23,792 nucleotides of DNA from an uncultured Actinoplanes sp. GTDB lineage: Bacteria > Actinomycetota > Actinomycetes > Mycobacteriales > Micromonosporaceae. Within the stretch, counting starts at the first letter, position 1; each line of letters opens with the position of its first letter. Below the pieces are notes generated by a model. The model made no database searches and was not told the DNA's origin. It worked only from the letters and a program-made list of their open reading frames with translations. The stretch spans positions 1 through 23,792 of the forward strand of contig CAKUMG010000008.1 in NCBI GenBank assembly GCA_934667465.1. Direction: 5' to 3'. The position numbers were made by a program, and so were the translations under genes. Below, piece after piece: positions 15,402 through 23,088 of this stretch.

Positions 15402-16190
15402 ATGCGTGACGAGAACTCCGGGGATGAGGGCGGGCGATGGCCCGGTATGCGACGGCTGGTTCCCGCGGCCGTGCTGCTCACCCTCGCCGGGTCGGTGCTC
15501 TGGGCGACCGTGCGGTACAGCGCCCGGGACGACGCGTTCCCGTCCGAGGCGCCGCCACGGCCGGTCGCGGTCGCCGCTGACCCTCTCGGCACGCTGCTCC
15601 CGGTCCCAGCCTCGCCCGCCGCCTCAGCCTCCGGCTCAGCCGCGGCGCCTTCGGCCCTGGGGCCCTCCGCCTCTGCGCCATCGGCTCTCAGTTCCGCATC
15701 GCCTTATTCCCTCCGGGCGCAAGGCACCCCCTCCTCCCGGGCGGCGACCACGCCGTCGAAGGCCGGCCCGGCCCCGGCCACCACGAAGCCGGCGGCCGCG
15801 CCCGCCCCGACGACCCGCGGACCTGCGGTGTTCCGGCCGGTCACCGTGCAGGCGGAGGCGGCGACACTCAGCGGCGGGGCCGTGGCTGTCGACTGCGCCA
15901 CCTGCGACGGCGGTGCCCGGGTTCGCTACCTCGGCCGGGTCGGTGTCACCGTCCCTGTCCCCGTGGCCGGGCCCCGCACGGTCACCGTCGTGTACGAGGC
16001 GGACGGAGTGCGGTCCCTGGCCGTAACGATCAACGGCACGCGGGCCACCGTCGTCACCACCTCCGGGAGCGGATGGACCGTTCCGCGCACAGTTACGTTC
16101 ACCGTGGCTTTCCCCGCCGGCACCGTTAACGTCGGTTTCGAGCAAGGCGACGGCAACGGCCCGGACGTTGACCGGATCTCCATCAACTGA
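15402..16190 (+). CDS. Membrane-anchored protein with C-terminal CBM35-like domain (paralog 1)
   Basis: The 262-residue product has a short cytoplasmic N-terminus, one TM helix (LVPAAVLLTLAGSVLWATV, about 19-37), a long low-complexity Ala/Pro/Ser linker (about 50-140) and a beta-sandwich domain (about 143-262). That domain shows VQAEAATLSGGAVAV, a Cys pair in DCATCDGGARVRYLG, GPRTVTVVYEADG, LAVTINGT and the C-terminal DVDRISIN, the typical outline of CBM35/CBM6-type carbohydrate-binding domains. It should display a glycan-binding head outside the membrane. It is divergent from the T7SS operon and is followed by a paralog with the same architecture at 16310. The ATG is chosen because an upstream in-frame extension has poor codon bias; no strong Shine-Dalgarno precedes it. 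Confidence 0.82.
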   Translation: MRDENSGDEGGRWPGMRRLVPAAVLLTLAGSVLWATVRYSARDDAFPSEAPPRPVAVAADPLGTLLPVPASPAASASGSAAAPSALGPSASAPSALSSASPYSLRAQGTPSSRAATTPSKAGPAPATTKPAAAPAPTTRGPAVFRPVTVQAEAATLSGGAVAVDCATCDGGARVRYLGRVGVTVPVPVAGPRTVTVVYEADGVRSLAVTINGTRATVVTTSGSGWTVPRTVTFTVAFPAGTVNVGFEQGDGNGPDVDRISIN

Positions 16191-16239
16191 TCCCCGATAT
16201 GGGATCGCTCCCAAGTCGACAGCCAGGGAGAAGTTCGCG

Positions 16240-16268
16240 TTGCGCAAGATCCATCCTCTCAGTACGGT
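16240..16268 (+). promoter_or_regulatory. Sigma70-like promoter for the 16310-18327 operon
   Basis: TTGCGC (16240-16245) and TACGGT (16263-16268) are separated by exactly 17 bp. The predicted start at about 16275 gives a leader of about 35 bases that contains GGAGG, placed 8 bases before the GTG start at 16310. The position in the only sizeable gap (119 bases) ahead of three overlapping genes supports it. Confidence 0.55.
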
Positions 16269-16309
16269 GGACCGTCAAGCGACCCGCTCTTCCTGGAGGC
16301 GAACGAACG

Positions 16310-17143
16310 GTGCAACGGCACTTCGCCCCGGTGCGCCGTGATCCGCCCCCCGGCCCCGCCGAGGATCCGGTGCAGCGACTGTTCGACGTCCCGGCAGTCG
16401 GGGTGCAGCGTCTGCGCCGCAACCACTGGTTCGGCATCGCCGTCCTGATCGCCGTGGTGGGCGTAACCGCGGCGGCGCTGCCGCCACTGCTCACCGACCC
16501 GACACCCTCGCCGGCGCCGCCCCTCGGCGCGGCCGTTCCCACGGCCTCCGTCACCGCTACCGCCGTCGCTTCCGCCACGACCTCCATCGAAGGCCCGGCG
16601 CCCGGCCTACGCCCGTCCGGCTCCCCGGCTGTCACCGGCCCGGCGCCGGCAACCGGCACAGCACGGCGCCCTGCAGCCCTCCCAGATGCGGACGAGCCGC
16701 CCGCCCGGGCGACGAACGCCCCGGCACCCACCACGACTCCGACCCGGACCCCCTTGGCCACCAAGTCCCCGGACGCCATGTTCAGGCCCCTGAGCATGCC
16801 GGCGGAGAACGCCGTTCTCAGCGACGGCGCCCGGATCGTCGATTGCGCCACGTGCGACGGCGGCGCACGGGTCCGCTACGTCGGCCGGGTCGACGCCCGC
16901 TTCGACGTCCCGGTCGCCGGGCGGCGGACCATCACGATTCGCTACCAGGCCTCCGGTACCCGCAGGCTCGCGGTGGCGCTCAACGGCGGCACCCCGGTCG
17001 CCGAGCTACGGCTCACCGGCTCCGACTGGAAGACACCCCGCACGGCCACCGTCGAGGCCGACATACCGGCCGGCGCGGTCACCATCATCCTGACCAGCGG
17101 TGGCGGCGGCGCACCCGACATCGACACAATCACCATCGGGTGA
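16310..17143 (+). CDS. Membrane-anchored protein with C-terminal CBM35-like domain (paralog 2)
   Basis: The 277-residue product has a cytoplasmic segment of about 40 residues, a TM helix (FGIAVLIAVVGVTAAALPPL), a Pro/Thr/Ala-rich linker and a C-terminal CBM35-like domain. The domain has IVDCATCDGGARVRYVG, RRTITIRYQASG, LAVALNGG and APDIDTITIG. The Cys-x-x-Cys-Asp-Gly-Gly block is near identical to paralog 1, also at DNA level, so the pair arose by tandem duplication. The GTG start follows GGAGG with 8-base spacing; an in-frame ATG further upstream lies before the predicted promoter. The stop overlaps the sensor kinase start by one base, so this surface protein is co-expressed with a two-component system. 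It could serve as an extracytoplasmic ligand-binding partner of that sensor (inference). Confidence 0.85.
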   Translation: MQRHFAPVRRDPPPGPAEDPVQRLFDVPAVGVQRLRRNHWFGIAVLIAVVGVTAAALPPLLTDPTPSPAPPLGAAVPTASVTATAVASATTSIEGPAPGLRPSGSPAVTGPAPATGTARRPAALPDADEPPARATNAPAPTTTPTRTPLATKSPDAMFRPLSMPAENAVLSDGARIVDCATCDGGARVRYVGRVDARFDVPVAGRRTITIRYQASGTRRLAVALNGGTPVAELRLTGSDWKTPRTATVEADIPAGAVTIILTSGGGGAPDIDTITIG

Positions 17144-18330
17144 TGGCGCGCTACGTCGCCGCCGCCGCAGTGGCCCGCGCGGTGCTCGTCGGTCGGCTGG
17201 CTGTCACGCTCGTGACGGTCGGGGTGAGTATCCGGATCGTCACCGACCCCCGGCCCCCGGTACTCGCCCTGATCACTGTCGCCGCCCTCACGCTGCCCGC
17301 GATCGCCGTGATCAGCCGATGGCCACAGCTCATGCGACGGCCCCTCACCCTGCTCGCCGCAGAGACCGTGGCGGTGCTGGTGGTCATGGCGGTCAGCCAG
17401 GGCACGGTCGCCTTCTTCTGCTACGCGGCCGGATCGGCCGCGCTGACCGGGGCGCTGATCGGCACCCGCGGCCTGGTGCTCTGGATCGCCCAGGCAGGGC
17501 TCGGCCTGGCCGTCGCCGTGCAGCTGCTGCGCGGCCTGGCCGAGCCGGCCCGCGCGGCGGTCACCCCGTTCCTGGTTGCCAGCCCGATGGTGTTCCTGAT
17601 CTGCGGGTTGGGTGCGGCGGTGCTGACCGATGGGCTCGCCCGCCTCATCATGCTGTCGGCGCGGACTGCGGTCACTGTGCAACGGTCAGCCGCCGCGTCC
17701 GAACGGGCCCGGCTCGCCCGCGAGCTCCACGACTCGGTCGCCAAGACCTTGCATGGCGTCTCTTTCGCCGCCGTCGCCCTCCCGTCGTCGCTGCGCCGGC
17801 ATCCCGCCCTGGCGGAGCAGCTGGCCGAGACCGTTCGCGAGGGCGCCGGTGCCGCGGTACGCGAGACCCGCGAGCTGCTCGCCGGCCTGCGCCGGGACGA
17901 TCCAGGCCAGCCCTTCCCCCACACCGTCCGGGCGGTGTGCGACGCCTGGACCCGGAACACCGGTATCCCCGTGACGGTGTCGGCCCACCCCGTCGAGCCG
18001 TCGGTGGCCGCCCGGTACGAGCTGACTCAGATCCTGAACGAGGCGCTGCGCAACGTCGCACGGCACGCCCGCGCGCGCCAGGTCGAGGTCGTCCTCGACG
18101 GGTCGGGGCCCGGCACCCGGTTGCTCGTGCGCGACGACGGCATCGGCTTCACGATGCCCGGTGATGTGTCCCAACTCTCCGCGGGCGGCAGCTACGGCGT
18201 CGTCGGCATGACCGAGCGGGCCAGGACCGTCGGGGGGCAGTTGCGGGTCCGGTCCCGGCCCGGCGCGGGCACCGAGGTGACCGTCGTGGTGCCGACCGGC
18301 GACCGGGCCGCAGGGGCGATGATGCGATGA
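17143..18330 (+). CDS. NarL-type sensor histidine kinase (HisKA_3)
   Basis: The 395-residue product has a membrane part of about five to six hydrophobic helices (about 13-170) with no large extracytoplasmic loop. A HisKA_3 dimerisation domain follows, with the phospho-acceptor in ARLARELHDSVAKTLHGV (His196), then an HATPase domain with NEALRNVARHARA, DDGIGF and GSYGVVGMTERA. All catalytic motifs are intact. The ATG shares one base with the stop of the CBM35-like gene, and the kinase stop overlaps the regulator start (ATGA), so the three genes form one translationally coupled unit. With so little ectodomain, signal input probably comes through the membrane or through a partner such as the co-encoded CBM35-like protein (inference). 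Confidence 0.93.
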   Translation: MARYVAAAAVARAVLVGRLAVTLVTVGVSIRIVTDPRPPVLALITVAALTLPAIAVISRWPQLMRRPLTLLAAETVAVLVVMAVSQGTVAFFCYAAGSAALTGALIGTRGLVLWIAQAGLGLAVAVQLLRGLAEPARAAVTPFLVASPMVFLICGLGAAVLTDGLARLIMLSARTAVTVQRSAAASERARLARELHDSVAKTLHGVSFAAVALPSSLRRHPALAEQLAETVREGAGAAVRETRELLAGLRRDDPGQPFPHTVRAVCDAWTRNTGIPVTVSAHPVEPSVAARYELTQILNEALRNVARHARARQVEVVLDGSGPGTRLLVRDDGIGFTMPGDVSQLSAGGSYGVVGMTERARTVGGQLRVRSRPGAGTEVTVVVPTGDRAAGAMMR

Positions 18331-19001
18331 TCGACGTACTGATCGTGGACGACAATCCCATCGTACGGTCGGCGCTGCGCACCTTCCTGGCCGCCGACCC
18401 GGACATCCGGGTGACCGGCGAGGCCGCCGACGGCCGGACCGCGCTGACCACGGCCCAGCGGCTACGCCCGGCCGTCACGATCCTGGACCACCGGATGCCG
18501 GTCGCCGACGGGCTCACCATCATCAGCCGGCTCGCCGAGCACACCGCGGTCCTCGTGGTGACCAGCGACGACGACCCCGCCCTGATCGCCGGGATGCTGC
18601 GCGGCGGCGCCCGCGGCTATCTCGTGCACGGCGAGTTCGATCCGCCGGAACTACTCCGCGCCGTCCAGGCGGTCGCGGCCGGCCGGGGCTGGATGTCCCC
18701 CGTGGTCGCCTCGGTGACGATCTCTGCGTTGCGAGCGCAGGAGGAGAAGGAGCGCGAACAGGCCGGCCAGGGCGACCGGAGGCGCCGGTACCAGGAGAGC
18801 TTCGCCTTGACCCGGCGCGAGGAGCAGATCATGGAGCTCGTCTGCGCGGGCCACGCCAACGCCGCCATCGGCCGGCGCCTGCTGGTGACCGAGAAGACCG
18901 TCAAGAATCACCTCAACAACATCTACGCCAAGCTCGGCGCAGCCAACCGCACGGAGGCCGCGATGATGTGGACGAAAGACGCGGGATCCGCCGGTCAGTG
19001 A
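18327..19001 (+). CDS. NarL/FixJ-family response regulator, partner of the 17143 kinase
   Basis: The 224-residue product has a receiver (1-125) with acidic pocket VDDN, phospho-acceptor Asp54 in TILDHRMP, and the Ser/Thr switch position in VVTSDDD. The usually invariant Lys of the receiver is replaced by His (YLVHGEF, His101). A charged, probably helical linker rich in Glu/Arg/Gln (about 137-157) joins it to a LuxR-type HTH (LTRREEQIMELVCAGHANAA, then EKTVKNHLNNIYAKLG). It is coupled to the kinase by a four-base overlap. The receiver is closely related to the HTH-less protein at 19105 (HGEFDPPELLRAVQAVA here, YGNFEPADLRDAVRAVA there). Confidence 0.92.
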   Translation: MIDVLIVDDNPIVRSALRTFLAADPDIRVTGEAADGRTALTTAQRLRPAVTILDHRMPVADGLTIISRLAEHTAVLVVTSDDDPALIAGMLRGGARGYLVHGEFDPPELLRAVQAVAAGRGWMSPVVASVTISALRAQEEKEREQAGQGDRRRRYQESFALTRREEQIMELVCAGHANAAIGRRLLVTEKTVKNHLNNIYAKLGAANRTEAAMMWTKDAGSAGQ

Positions 19002-19104
19002 ACGTGGCACGGCGCCGCACCGTTGTCCGGAGCAGCGGGCGACGTCCGCTGTGGCGCACCTGCCCGCCGGGCCGCCAGCATCCCACGACGAGGGCGTGCC
19101 GCGT

Positions 19105-19593
19105 ATGATCTGCGAGCCTCTTCTTCCGCTACGACGCGATCCGGTCCCGACCGCTGCCACTGGCCGGATCGGCGTGCTGGTGGCCCACCCCGACCCGGAC
19201 GGGCGCGCGGCCCTGGTGCACCCGCTGCTCGGCGATGAGACCCGGGTCGGCCTGGTGGCGGCCTCCGGCAACAGCGCCGAGATCATCGCCGCGGTGGCAT
19301 CGCTGCGCCCGGCGGTCGTGCTCGTCGACGAACGGCTCGCCACCGCCGCCCGGCTCGCCAGCCTCACCCGCGCCTCACGGGTGATCCTGCTGACCGGCAC
19401 GGAAGAGGTACGGGCGCTTGCCACCATGCTGCTGGGGCCGGCGCACGGCTGTCTCGTGTACGGCAACTTCGAACCGGCCGACCTGCGCGACGCGGTCCGT
19501 GCCGTGGCCGACGGGCTGGCGTGGTTGTCCCCGGTCGCTGCTGCCGCCGCGGCCGCCACGATGCGCGCCGGCGCCCTCGCCCGGCTCAGTTGA
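19105..19593 (+). CDS. Receiver-only response-regulator-like protein without HTH
   Basis: From ATG 19105 the product has 162 residues; GTG 19096 or GTG 19051 are other possible starts, and none has a convincing Shine-Dalgarno. A receiver fold is recognisable: VLVAHPDPDG at the acidic-pocket strand, VVLVDERLA with the phospho-acceptor position Asp75, ILLTGTEE, and LVYGNFEPADL, where Tyr replaces the conserved Lys. The protein stops just after WLSPVAAAAAAATMRAG, exactly where the paralog at 18327 continues into its linker and HTH. It is therefore a duplicated regulator that lost its DNA-binding half, or a stand-alone phosphate sink or decoy receiver. The 3' end overlaps the convergent sigma factor gene by eight bases. 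Confidence 0.72.
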   Translation: MICEPLLPLRRDPVPTAATGRIGVLVAHPDPDGRAALVHPLLGDETRVGLVAASGNSAEIIAAVASLRPAVVLVDERLATAARLASLTRASRVILLTGTEEVRALATMLLGPAHGCLVYGNFEPADLRDAVRAVADGLAWLSPVAAAAAAATMRAGALARLS

Positions 19594-20143
19594 GCGACTC
19601 GCGGCCCAGGATCTCCCGTACGGTGCGCAGCGCATAGAACGACCGGGAGCGGACAGTGCCCTCGGGGATGCCGATCCCCGCCGCGGTCTGCGCCACCGAC
19701 GCATCCCGGTAGTAGAGGGCGACGAGCACCATCCGCTGCTCAGGGGTCAGCTGCAGCAGCGCGTCGTGCAGCACCTGACGCTCCAGCAGCGTATCGGGGA
19801 AGTCGTCGACGGCCGGCACCCCGGAGACGTCCTCGCCGGAAATCTCGGTCGGCCGGGCCTGCCGGGCGCGGGCCGCGTCGATCGTCAGGTTACGGCCCAC
19901 GGTGAACAGCCAGCGGCGCAACGACTCCGCCTCCACAGGCAGCTCCGCCACCCGGCGCCAGGCGCGCAGCATGGTCTCCTGCAGCAGGTCCTCCGCCGCC
20001 TCGGGCTGACCGTGGGTGAGCCGCAGCAGATACCGGTACAGCGGCCGGGAGTTGGCCTGGAACAGCAGCCGCATCCGCCGCTCGTGGGCCTCCCGGTCAG
20101 GCGCCTGTTCCGTTCGCTCGGGCGCACACATCAACACGCTCAT
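19586..20143 (-). CDS. ECF-type sigma factor (sigma-70 family)
   Basis: The 185-residue product has region 2 at about 25-95 (LYRYLLRLTHGQPEAAEDLL, RAWRR, LRRWLFTVGRNLTIDAAR) and region 4 at about 120-175 (LTPEQRMVLVALYY, then the HTH SVAQTAAGIGIPEGTVRSRS). There is no region 3, as in group IV (ECF) factors. It should redirect RNA polymerase to a small envelope-stress or secretion regulon. ECF genes are usually followed by an anti-sigma gene; here the downstream neighbour is convergent and overlaps by eight bases, so no partner is encoded in the operon. The ATG follows AGGCAGG. The 143-base gap upstream contains the terminator of the 897-residue gene. Confidence 0.93.
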   Translation of the reverse strand: MSVLMCAPERTEQAPDREAHERRMRLLFQANSRPLYRYLLRLTHGQPEAAEDLLQETMLRAWRRVAELPVEAESLRRWLFTVGRNLTIDAARARQARPTEISGEDVSGVPAVDDFPDTLLERQVLHDALLQLTPEQRMVLVALYYRDASVAQTAAGIGIPEGTVRSRSFYALRTVREILGRESLN

Positions 20144-20221
20144 GTCCTGCCTCTTCCGACTGGATCGCGGCCCGCCGGACTCCCTGCGCCGGCGGCGTCG
20201 GGCGGACGCTAACGGCCCTCA

Positions 20222-20260
20222 GGGCCCGCCCGGCCCGGGTCCAAAGACCTAGGCGGGCCC
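20222..20260. terminator. Nested hairpin between the 897-residue gene and the sigma gene
   Basis: GGGCCCGCC (20222-20230) is inverted at 20252-20260 (GGCGGGCCC). A second stem sits inside it, GGTC (20238-20241) with GACC (20246-20249) around CAAA. It lies 27 bases past the stop of the minus-strand 897-residue gene, and more GGGCCC/GCGGGC palindromes follow at 20264-20281. Termination of that gene, upstream of the sigma factor promoter, is the likely role. Confidence 0.6.
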
Positions 20261-20286
20261 GGTCGCGGGCCCCCGCGGGCCCAGAC

Positions 20287-22980
20287 TCAGGGGCGATCGA
20301 GGAACTCGGCCAGCGGACGGTCACCCGGCCCTGGCACCACCCGCCAGCCCACCCTGCCCGGCGTCAGCACCTGCAGCACGGATACCTTGTCGTACTGCCG
20401 GCCGGGAAGGACCAGCTCGACACCCGCGGCGGCCAGCTCACCGGCCCGCGACCGCACCGCGGGCAGGCCAGCGAGCTGCGCGGCCGCCGAGCGGACATCG
20501 ATCGCCCGGCGCCGGTGCACACGTAGTCTCAGCAGCCGGTGGCCGGGCCTGGGCCTTGGCTTCGCCGACAGCAGCGCCAGGGCGCCACCGGGCGTTGTCA
20601 CCCGGGGCCCGGGCAGCAGGGCGTACGCGACGTCGTCCGTGGCCCGCGGCCATCGCGGGACATCGGCCGGCAGCCCGTCGAGGCCGTGCCGGGCGCCGCT
20701 GCTGCGCAGGGTCAGCGTGCGACCCTCGGGTAGGCGCTCACCCGCGGAGTAGCCGCCCGCGGGCCGGACCGGCCAGCCGTCGAGCAGCATCACCCGGTCG
20801 AGCAGCCCGGCTGGCAGCAGGTAGGACTCACCCCGGTTCGCGAGCAACAGCTGCAGGGTCGGTGGGACGTGCACGTCGATGGAGGACAGGTCGACGGCGC
20901 CGCCCTCGGCCACCCGTACCCGGAGCAGGTTTTCCCCCGGCTGCGACGTATCCGAGGCCGGCGGGCGCAGCAGCCCGACAGCGAACAGGTGGGGGGTGGG
21001 CAGACCCTCGGCCGCCGCCCTGTCCGGCTCCTCGGGGCAGGTCACGAACAGGTCGACTGGCTCGGCGTTGACCCGGGGGCGGTCGGCGAGCCAGTAGAGC
21101 CCGTGGCGCAGCTTGACCTTCGCAGTGTGCAGCCGGGGGCTGACTCCGGCTGGTGGGCTCGCGTCCACCGTGGCGGGGCGCTCGGGGCGCGGCATGACCG
21201 GCTCCGGGACCGGCTTCGGCACAGCTGGTTCCCGTACGGCAGGCTCGGGTTCTGGCTTCTCGTGCACCGGCTGCAGGACGGCCTTCGCGTGCGCCGGCTG
21301 CGGAGCCGCCTTTTCGTGCACCGGCTGCAGAACGGCCGGCGGACGAGGGGCGGCGGGCGGGCCGGGTTCGTTGCGCGGCGACGGGGGTGAGGAGGAGACA
21401 GCGGTGTACGAGCCGGAGGCCGCTACCGGACGCAGGGTGTGCGGGGAGACCACCGGCTCGGGCGCCGACGGTGCCGTGGACGAGGCCGGCACCGGACGGG
21501 CGAGCGGCCGGGCGACCGCGGGTCGGCGGCGGTCCCCGGCGGGCATCAGGCAGCCGTCCTCGGTGGTCCAGGCGGCGCGGTCCTTTCCCAGACTGTTCCA
21601 TTGCAGCGGGCGGCCCCGCCGGTCGACGGCACGGGCCAGCCCGTCCAGCACCTCGAAGTCGCCGTCCGGGGGCAGCGCCCAGACGTTCGCCCGCAGGCTG
21701 TCCGCCAGGCCGGCACCGAACCAGCGCAGACCGCGTGCAGCCGCGTCCGGGTAGTGGGCCAGCAGGAGCAGGTCCTCGCCCTCCCAGCCGGCTGTGCGCA
21801 GCATCCGCTGGAATTCGCGGGGGCCGAGCACGTGCGGGTCGGTATCGGCGTACAGCAGGGCCCACCGGCCGTCCGCTAGCACGGTCAGGTCGACGGCGAA
21901 CAGGCCGTCCCTGCCGGTCAGAGACTGGTAGCGGTCGTGCGCCGTCCGCCAGCGCCCGGCCGGCACGCTGATCACGGACACACCCCCCGCCGAGCGCAGC
22001 AGCGGCTCCCTGGCCGGGGACAGCCGCCCGTCCGCATCCGGCACGAACCGGGGCTCGGCCGCCGCGGGCGGCGGGTACGCGTGCCACGTGCCCGGTCCGC
22101 CGTCGTGGGCGGTGACGCCGAGGTCCCGGCAGCTGTCCAGCACCTCGGTGCCGGCCTGCGGGTCCGGCGCCCACACGATCGCCCCGGTGGTCTCGGCGAA
22201 GCGGCTCAGGTTCCGGTGCAGCCGCTCCTGCTCCTCCTCATCGGCCGGCCAGGTGACCCACATGCGGACCTCCGTGCCGTACAGCGGCAGCGCCGCCAGC
22301 ATCGCGGCGAACCGGCGGCCGTCGGCGACCTCGTGCCCGCCGCCGTAATCGCCGACCAGGAACCCGCCCGCCCGAACCGCAGCGCCGATCGTGGTCAGCT
22401 CCGGATGCCCGGCCATCAGCATGGCCGCCGCCGACCGGCGGGCCACGAAGTCGGCCCGGGTGGCGGTCATCAGTCCACCCGCCATCGGCAGCGACACCAT
22501 GCCGGCCCGCGGACGCAGGACGCCGCCAGCCGTGTCGTACCAGCCGGGCAGGTCGGTGGCCATCGCCGGCGGCTGCACCACGACCCAGGGTGCCGGCCGG
22601 CCGGTGGCCTCGTCGACGAAGGCTGAGCCGGGCGGCCCGCCGTCTGCTGAGCGCGGGGCACTGCCGGCCGGACTGATCAGCACGTCCCGGCCGAGCATTC
22701 CGGCCAGCTCCGCGAAGATCGGGGTGTGCCGACCCGCGTCGGGCATCATGATCCGGACATCGTCCCCGGCCCCGCCGGTACGCCGTACGAGCTCCGCCAG
22801 CTGTGACGCGTCCAACGTGGCCCCCGCGCCGCGTGCCGCCCGCACCCCGCCCCGGGGATCCGGCCGCAGCTCGAGGTCGAACAACCCGTCCAAACGCTGG
22901 TAAGCCGGTCGCGGGCGTGCCGCGGCCGGGGCCGTCGGCCGCGACGGGGATGGGACCGGGGCGCCCTTGCTGGTCTGCAC
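20287..22980 (-). CDS. Large T7SS-neighbourhood protein of unknown function, internal repeats and Pro-rich linker
   Basis: I do not recognise this 897-residue protein with certainty. It has no signal peptide or TM segment. The first ~485 residues contain three related segments (about 73-107, 207-290 and 400-445). Each follows the plan: strand, G/P-x-x turn, FA-x-x-LA-type helix, then a V-x-[AS]-P or V-W-A-P strand (VRIMMPDAG..FAELAGMLGRDVLISP; VRMWVTWPAD..FAETTGAIVWAP; LLLLAHYPD..LADSLRANVWALP). A similar helix-strand plan occurs in repeat modules of large actinobacterial T7SS-linked or toxin-like proteins (recollection, not verified). A Pro/Ala/Glu/Lys-rich linker (about 485-620) with a 9-residue tandem repeat leads to a beta-rich C-terminal domain (about 620-897). 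The GTG start lies 108 bases from a divergent regulator gene. Base composition matches the neighbours. Confidence 0.85.
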   Translation of the reverse strand: MQTSKGAPVPSPSRPTAPAAARPRPAYQRLDGLFDLELRPDPRGGVRAARGAGATLDASQLAELVRRTGGAGDDVRIMMPDAGRHTPIFAELAGMLGRDVLISPAGSAPRSADGGPPGSAFVDEATGRPAPWVVVQPPAMATDLPGWYDTAGGVLRPRAGMVSLPMAGGLMTATRADFVARRSAAAMLMAGHPELTTIGAAVRAGGFLVGDYGGGHEVADGRRFAAMLAALPLYGTEVRMWVTWPADEEEQERLHRNLSRFAETTGAIVWAPDPQAGTEVLDSCRDLGVTAHDGGPGTWHAYPPPAAAEPRFVPDADGRLSPAREPLLRSAGGVSVISVPAGRWRTAHDRYQSLTGRDGLFAVDLTVLADGRWALLYADTDPHVLGPREFQRMLRTAGWEGEDLLLLAHYPDAAARGLRWFGAGLADSLRANVWALPPDGDFEVLDGLARAVDRRGRPLQWNSLGKDRAAWTTEDGCLMPAGDRRRPAVARPLARPVPASSTAPSAPEPVVSPHTLRPVAASGSYTAVSSSPPSPRNEPGPPAAPRPPAVLQPVHEKAAPQPAHAKAVLQPVHEKPEPEPAVREPAVPKPVPEPVMPRPERPATVDASPPAGVSPRLHTAKVKLRHGLYWLADRPRVNAEPVDLFVTCPEEPDRAAAEGLPTPHLFAVGLLRPPASDTSQPGENLLRVRVAEGGAVDLSSIDVHVPPTLQLLLANRGESYLLPAGLLDRVMLLDGWPVRPAGGYSAGERLPEGRTLTLRSSGARHGLDGLPADVPRWPRATDDVAYALLPGPRVTTPGGALALLSAKPRPRPGHRLLRLRVHRRRAIDVRSAAAQLAGLPAVRSRAGELAAAGVELVLPGRQYDKVSVLQVLTPGRVGWRVVPGPGDRPLAEFLDRP
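21256..21336 (-). repeat. Three 27-bp tandem units coding a 9-residue Pro/Lys repeat
   Basis: Within the linker of the 897-residue protein, residues 549-575 read as three 9-residue units: AVLQPVHEK, AAPQPAHAK, AVLQPVHEK. More diverged units follow (PEPEPAVRE, PAVPKPVPE). At DNA level the first and third units differ at only a few bases. This is an expandable spacer, likely to vary in copy number between strains. Confidence 0.7.
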
Positions 22981-23088
22981 ACTTTCTTCGACGGATCACC
23001 GGCCCACTCTTCTCAGCCGATCTCCGCCCGGCTCTGAACACCACGGCCGGGCGCCGCGTCTTCCCGAGGAGAGAAAGAGGAGGACGCC
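22981..23088. promoter_or_regulatory. Divergent intergenic region with unlocated promoters
   Basis: These 108 bases separate the 897-residue gene (minus) from the NarL/FixJ regulator (plus), so promoters for both should lie here. I found no convincing -35/-10 pair or repeat. The only clear signal is AGGAGG at 23078-23083, a strong Shine-Dalgarno five bases before the GTG at 23089. Confidence 0.4.

Noticed and set aside
16189..16206. GATCCC/GGGATC inverted repeat after the first CBM35-like gene
   Set aside because: The stem is only 6 bp and begins inside the stop codon. It is too weak to call a terminator with confidence.
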